Shown: positions 60,005 through 64,000 of the stretch, piece by piece
Layout of the letters: each line of letters begins with the position of its first letter
How positions within the stretch are numbered: the stretch's first letter is position 1
Assembly: GCA_003024175.1 (NCBI GenBank)
Contig: MDYQ01000202.1
Location: forward strand, 1-64,000
Length of the DNA stretch: 64,000 nt
Reading direction: 5' to 3'
Source: Planoprotostelium fungivorum
Taxonomy: Eukaryota > Evosea > Variosea > Cavosteliida > Cavosteliaceae
Position numbers and translations under genes: made by a program
The notes under the pieces: model-generated
Databases searched by the model: none
What the model saw: the letters and a program-made list of their open reading frames with translations, nothing else
Told to the model about the DNA's origin: nothing

Positions 60005-61804
60005 ATGAGGAAGTCATTCATGTCCGTCTTTATGATGGCAGTGGCTGTCATTTCGTTGCAGAGTCTTACGGCCTGCTTTGATCGAGTGCGACCAAGCTCT
60101 CTAAGTCAACTCCCAGATGAAGATCTCACACCCTTTAGCCAAAAAAAACGGGAACCTTGGCTCCACCCACATTGTAGATTGACACGGTGTCTCGCTTCCG
60201 CATCAAACGGATCGTTGAGATCGGAACAGCAGCTGATGTCTTCCTTCCAACAGCTCGAGAAGGCTGCCGATTCATCCAGTTCGGACAGTGACACTGAGTC
60301 AGAAGTCTCGAAGAAACAGACCAAAGATAAACCCAGACGGCAGGTCGACCAATCTTCCGAGGAGGACGACACTACATCATCTGATTCATCCTTAGACGAT
60401 CCCGCACCTGCAGGACAGCCTACAAAACGTGAGTATCATCATTTATAATTTTCCATATTGTTAACCGATGGTCCAGCGGCCGCTCCCATTCCGAAAGGTG
60501 CATCGAGCTTCCTCGTGTTGAAATCGGCCAGCTTAGAAGACTCCACCGGCTCCGACGATGATTCCGATGTGACCGATTCAGAGGCCGCACCGAAACCTCA
60601 GACGAGACCCACAGACATCTCTTCAGAAGGCTCTGATGATTCTGATGCGAGTGACGATGAGGAACCAGAGAAGGCTACTGGCAATCAGAAAGTGGAAGAG
60701 AAGAAACCTGAGGAACATGTGCAACCCGCACCTGCACCTGCACCTGCGCCATCTCAGCCCGTGGAGTCTCACGAGAAGGCAATCGAACATTCTCAATCCA
60801 CCGAGAAACATGAAGAACCCAAAGTTGAAGAGAATCACTCTCATCCAATCATTGTCGCCAGCAACGAGCCACCTGCGGAGACACCAAAAGACGATCATCA
60901 TTCTGCATCACATCCTCCAACCCATTCAGAAGAACCTGCCGCACAGCCTGAACCAGACTCTCCCATTATCACTCGTCAACGTAGCGTCTCCGTCTCTTCA
61001 TCTTCCTCCAGCGAATCAGATGAATCAGATCGTCCATCACAGCCGGCTGCCTCTCATTCCGATGCACCGGAGACATCATCGGTCGCGGTATCTCATCACG
61101 AACCTACGCCAACGCCCCATCATGTCGATCCTGAGCCCGCCCAACAGCCACCATCTCAACCGGAAACACACCAACCCGCCCATCACGAAGAACATCAACC
61201 CCAAGCAGTTCACCAAGAGCCAGAATCGCAGACGGTTCGCCAACAAGAGCCACAACCTGAGCCAACTCCACAGAGACACGAAGAGGTCACCCCGCATCAT
61301 GTAGAACCTCATGCTATCTCTCAGCCCGTCGTTCAACCTTTAGAACCCGTGGTGGATCCCATCGTAGAGCCTGTGGTCCAGTCCGTGGTCCAGCCCACCC
61401 TGCCACCCATCATGGTGCCTGTGATGGAGCCCACAGTCGTTCCCGTTGTCCACGTAGTTGAACAACCGCATGAGACCGCGCTGCATCATCAACCGACTGT
61501 TGTCCATCACACACAACCTGAGCCAGCCACTCATCGTCAAGAACCAGAAGTCATCCAACACCAACCGACCACACAGACAGAGACTCGCGTGGTTCCATCA
61601 TCAGAGACACAAGAGACCTCTTTACGAGTGGAGACGGAGACGAAGCCGGTCGAACATCAGACCATCGTGGTGGAAGAGACGCAGACACAGCCCGATGGAC
61701 AGATCAATGAGGGAGTGGAGATTTTGGCACCCAACGGAAAGTCACCGAAGGCAACGAAGAAGGGAGGAGAAGAGAAGAAGGGAGGATGTTGCATCCTGCA
61801 ATAG
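60005..61804 (+). CDS. Long disordered acidic/proline-rich protein ending in a CaaX box
   Basis: Two exons: 60005 to the donor at about 60429, then from about 60476 to stop 61804. Serine/aspartate tracts (DSSSSDSDTESE, EEDDTTSSDSSLDD, DSTGSDDDSDVTDSE) look like CK2 targets. A long Pro/Gln/His/Glu region follows (e.g. SHHEPTPTPHHVDPEPAQQP), then a valine/proline stretch (VVQPLEPVVDPIVEPVVQSV) and a basic end KKGGEEKKGGCCILQ-stop. CILQ is a CaaX prenylation box with a second Cys before it for possible palmitoylation. The open frame begins MRKSFMSVFMMAVAVISLQS, which resembles a signal peptide and conflicts with prenylation, so the true start may be further in or upstream. About 580 residues. 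Likely a tethered cytosolic scaffold; no domain recognised. Confidence 0.68.
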
Positions 61805-62018
61805 ATCAAGAGATGTTTGCATGTTGTGATTTCGATCGATGAAACGTCTATATATTCCTCTCTATCTTCTTTCGATGGCGATCGAGTCATAGAAAGAGAG
61901 TGTATTGAGTCCCTCCATCTCATTCTGGATTCCGTGGCGCGTCTGGATGGATCGCAGAATATCTCAAATCTGCTCCATGAAGTTCACGGCTCGACTTCAC
62001 GGCGTGAGGGATGGATAG

Positions 62019-62651
62019 ATGCGTGTTTCGTCATTTTCAGAAGCCACAACAAGAGAGACACTCTTAAGACACATGGAATACGGATTAGATTTCAGGCTAG
62101 CCGAGTTGGAGGGCTTCGAAGAAGACTTCTTTTTCGTCCATCAACCTCTATTTGACATCGAGCCATTCCAAGGAGATGTGGACCCGGACATCGTGGGACC
62201 GAATGTGGCCGAGTTACAGTGCAACATCCATCACTCCCAGTGCTGGAATAGACAGCTGCAGAGCACAGACCCCGAGATGAAGAAGCCCATCTTCACCAAC
62301 GCACCACCCAACAGCCGTTGCATCGCATGCGTCTCATGGACGGCCTTCAAACACACCGAAACTCAGACATGCACCGTAGCCGTCTGCCCCGCAGGCACCT
62401 TCACATTACAAGACAAGAAAGGCTCACCCATCAAGGTCCCCCAGTTTGACACGTTTCAACATACGGAGAAACTCAACGAACCCTCCTCAATCCAGTTCGA
62501 GTTGGAGTTGAAAGATCATGAGGGCCAGCTGTTGGGAAGGTTCGAGATGAGGGTGGAGCGTGTGACGGCAAAGCCAAGGAACCATCCAGACAGAACAGTT
62601 AGAGATTTCAATTACAAGCCAAAGAAACAGAAGATCAGGAATGATGTGTGA
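62019..62651 (+). CDS. Unidentified 210-residue protein
   Basis: Single open exon from ATG 62019 (MRVSSFSEATTRETLLRHME) to stop 62651; the next in-frame ATG (62073) is a second candidate start. Contains an acidic/aromatic part (FEEDFFFVHQPLFDIEPFQG), a Cys-bearing middle (LQCNIHHSQCWNR, SRCIACVSWTAF, TQTCTVAVCPAGTF), alternating beta-type strands (SIQFELELKDHEGQLLGRFE) and a basic C-terminus YKPKKQKIRNDV that could be a nuclear localisation signal. Seven or so Cys plus several His might bind metal, but spacing fits no zinc finger I know. Codon use and length argue for a real gene. Convergent with the PP2A subunit. Confidence 0.6.
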   Translation: MRVSSFSEATTRETLLRHMEYGLDFRLAELEGFEEDFFFVHQPLFDIEPFQGDVDPDIVGPNVAELQCNIHHSQCWNRQLQSTDPEMKKPIFTNAPPNSRCIACVSWTAFKHTETQTCTVAVCPAGTFTLQDKKGSPIKVPQFDTFQHTEKLNEPSSIQFELELKDHEGQLLGRFEMRVERVTAKPRNHPDRTVRDFNYKPKKQKIRNDV

Positions 62652-62785
62652 TAAAGAAGAAAACCTGTATAGAGTGTATCCGTACACCATCCCATCACAT
62701 GAGAGACACCCATCCCATCACATGAGAGACACCCAGACTCATGCTCATTCACAAGATAATCTATTGATAATTGTATTGATGTACA

Positions 62786-64000
62786 TTAAGTAGCATGGAA
62801 CAAGTAGAGGTTGTTCGCCGCCCCCGCTGCGACCAGATTCTCATGAGGATGCCACGCGGCGTGCAAGATCTTCTTTCCAAATTCAATGTTGTCGGGGGAC
62901 ATCTCGTCCTTTGACTTCTTCTTCGTGCCGCTCTTCATCTTGGTCGGCTTCTTTATCTTAGAGGCCACCTTGGTCGCCTCCAATTGGACTTCGTTCTTGC
63001 TGTTCCTGTCGTAGATGTTGAACAGGTTGTGGTACGATCCCGTCATGAGGAGGCTGGGGAGAGTGAAGGAGAGAGAATAAAATGAAATAAAATGGAATAA
63101 GAGGATACTTTCCGTCGTGGTTCATGGTGCATTCAAACTTGTCAAAGATGCAGTCGTTCTCGTAGAGGTCACACAGCTTCGATTTGAGGTTGTCGTGGAT
63201 TTGAATGGTGCGCAGGGGCTTCGACTCCATGTTGAGATCCCACACCTTCAAGGTCATGTAGTCACGAGAGAGGATGTACCGGCCGTCCTTGCTGAATTTG
63301 ATGTCTGAGATGGAAGAGATGATCTCAGAGAAGAAGGATTTGCTGCCCGTGTCGGTCTCTTCAAAGACTGTGGGAGGTCAGATTTGGCGGGAAAAAAGGG
63401 CGGGAAAACACCTTTCGCGTGTTGGTCGCAGAGGGCGGACGCTCTCATATCTGCGAGCTTGATGGTACCCTTGCTGCTGCTGTACATAAACAAGTGGCAG
63501 GACTTGGGGTGGAATTCCGCCGAAGTGATGACTTCGGTCAGCTCTTCCATGTTCGCAGGCTTGATGTCGACAATGTCTATACGAACGTCAGCCTCCATCA
63601 TCATGATGATGACGTGGACGATGACTCACTGAAGCTCTGGTCGCTGATGTTCAAGTTCCACAAGTTGATTCGGAGGTCATCAGAAGAGATGTAGGTCTCT
63701 CCATCACTGTTGAGCGAGATCGAGTTGATGTGGTAAGTGTGGGCGTTTGAAAAAACTCGGCGGGGGGTGTGTGCTACGACGAGTTCTCGCGTGTCCAGGG
63801 TGGGGACGGTGAGGTCCTTTGCAGTGCGGATGGGACCTTTGGTGTGGTTGTAAGAGGACACCGCCTTGATCTTCTTCTCGTGGACCTTCCACAGCTTGAC
63901 CGTCTTGTCTGTCGAGGCGTCAGAGAGGGTAGAGGGGGGAAATGAGTGAATGGAGATGATGATATGGGTCACCATTTGTAGAGAGGAGGAATTGGGAGTT
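62786..64000 (-). CDS. PP2A regulatory subunit B55 (PR55) (5' end outside window)
   Basis: Minus strand, continuing beyond 64000. WD-type propeller exons in order: [40 protein letters not shown] with [55 protein letters not shown] with [80 protein letters not shown], and [23 protein letters not shown]-stop at 62786. These are near-invariant B55 stretches. It directs the PP2A catalytic dimer to phospho-Ser/Thr-Pro substrates in mitosis and signalling. A charged insert ([20 protein letters not shown]) sits in the penultimate blade loop. One intron contains GC-rich E2F-like boxes at 63383-63408. Confidence 0.93.
63383..63408. promoter_or_regulatory. Paired E2F-like boxes in a B55 intron
   Basis: TTTGGCGGGAAAA is followed at once by GGGCGGGAAAA on the plus strand, in the intron before the exon starting [13 protein letters not shown]. 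Same motif pair as in the Nudix-gene intron, here antisense to the host gene. Binding is inferred from the consensus only. Confidence 0.4.

Noticed and set aside
60623-61564. Trp/Leu/Arg-rich minus frames over the disordered protein
   Set aside because: Antisense of its Pro/Gln/His codons; composition artefact.

Overview
The window is nuclear DNA of a unicellular eukaryote. Genes lie 50-500 bp apart on both strands. Nearly all are cut by many very short introns (often 37-60 nt, donor mostly GTGAG/GTAAG, acceptor CAG/TAG). The products are eukaryotic: VPS4, PP2A B55, PIG-H, a Rho GTPase, complex I NDUFV2, mitochondrial aconitase and sacsin. Tyrosine-kinase-type receptors with HRDLAARN loops next to sacsin, CSC1/OSCA and a Rho GTPase suggest an amoebozoan or related free-living protist, possibly protosteloid. 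That taxonomic guess is inference.

Layout. 1-1758: 3' part of a CSC1/OSCA/TMEM63 channel (+). 2137-2580: small one-TM protein (-). 2630-6022: two-TM receptor kinase (-) with a PstS-like phosphate-binding-protein ectodomain and a TKL kinase. 6412-16982: sacsin-like giant protein (+) with two sacsin/HATPase repeats, a J-like domain and HEPN. 17155-18356: ankyrin-repeat membrane protein (-). 18873-23557: P-type type II cation ATPase (+). 23902-25101: triose-phosphate-transporter-family carrier (+). 25299-26328: NDUFV2 (+). 26329-27567: gap with stacked inverted repeats. 27568-29338: AAMP/Sqt1 WD40 (+). 29740-31441: VPS4 (+). 31653-32307: NTF2/SnoaL-like (+). 32613-34041: NmrA-like reductase (+). 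34222-35503: multi-pass membrane protein (-). 35804-36875: GST (-). 36950-39420: arrestin-domain protein (+). 39538-42725 and 42912-46084: tandem SBBP-propeller receptor tyrosine-like kinases (+). 46387-47218: duplicated disordered protein (-). 47588-48236: PIG-H (-). 48441-49866: Nudix hydrolase (-). 50295-51399: Rho GTPase (+). 51756-54728: aconitase (+). 55025-56236: intronless GPI-anchored-type glycoprotein (-). 56797-58301: MDR oxidoreductase (-). 58302-60004: gap. 60005-61804: disordered protein with C-terminal CaaX (+). 62019-62651: unknown (+). 62786-64000: PP2A B55 (-, 5' end outside).

No operon logic, rRNA, confident tRNA, CRISPR, transposon or virus-derived element was seen. Themes are cell-surface sensing (three receptor kinases, arrestin, Rho GTPase, PP2A), membrane transport and trafficking, and mitochondrial metabolism. 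The most unusual items are the PstS-ectodomain kinase, the tandem propeller kinases, and a 9-bp motif CGTTGTAGA found at least 11 times, mostly inside introns. Exon boundaries were read by eye from frame continuity and GT-AG sites, so individual joints are provisional.
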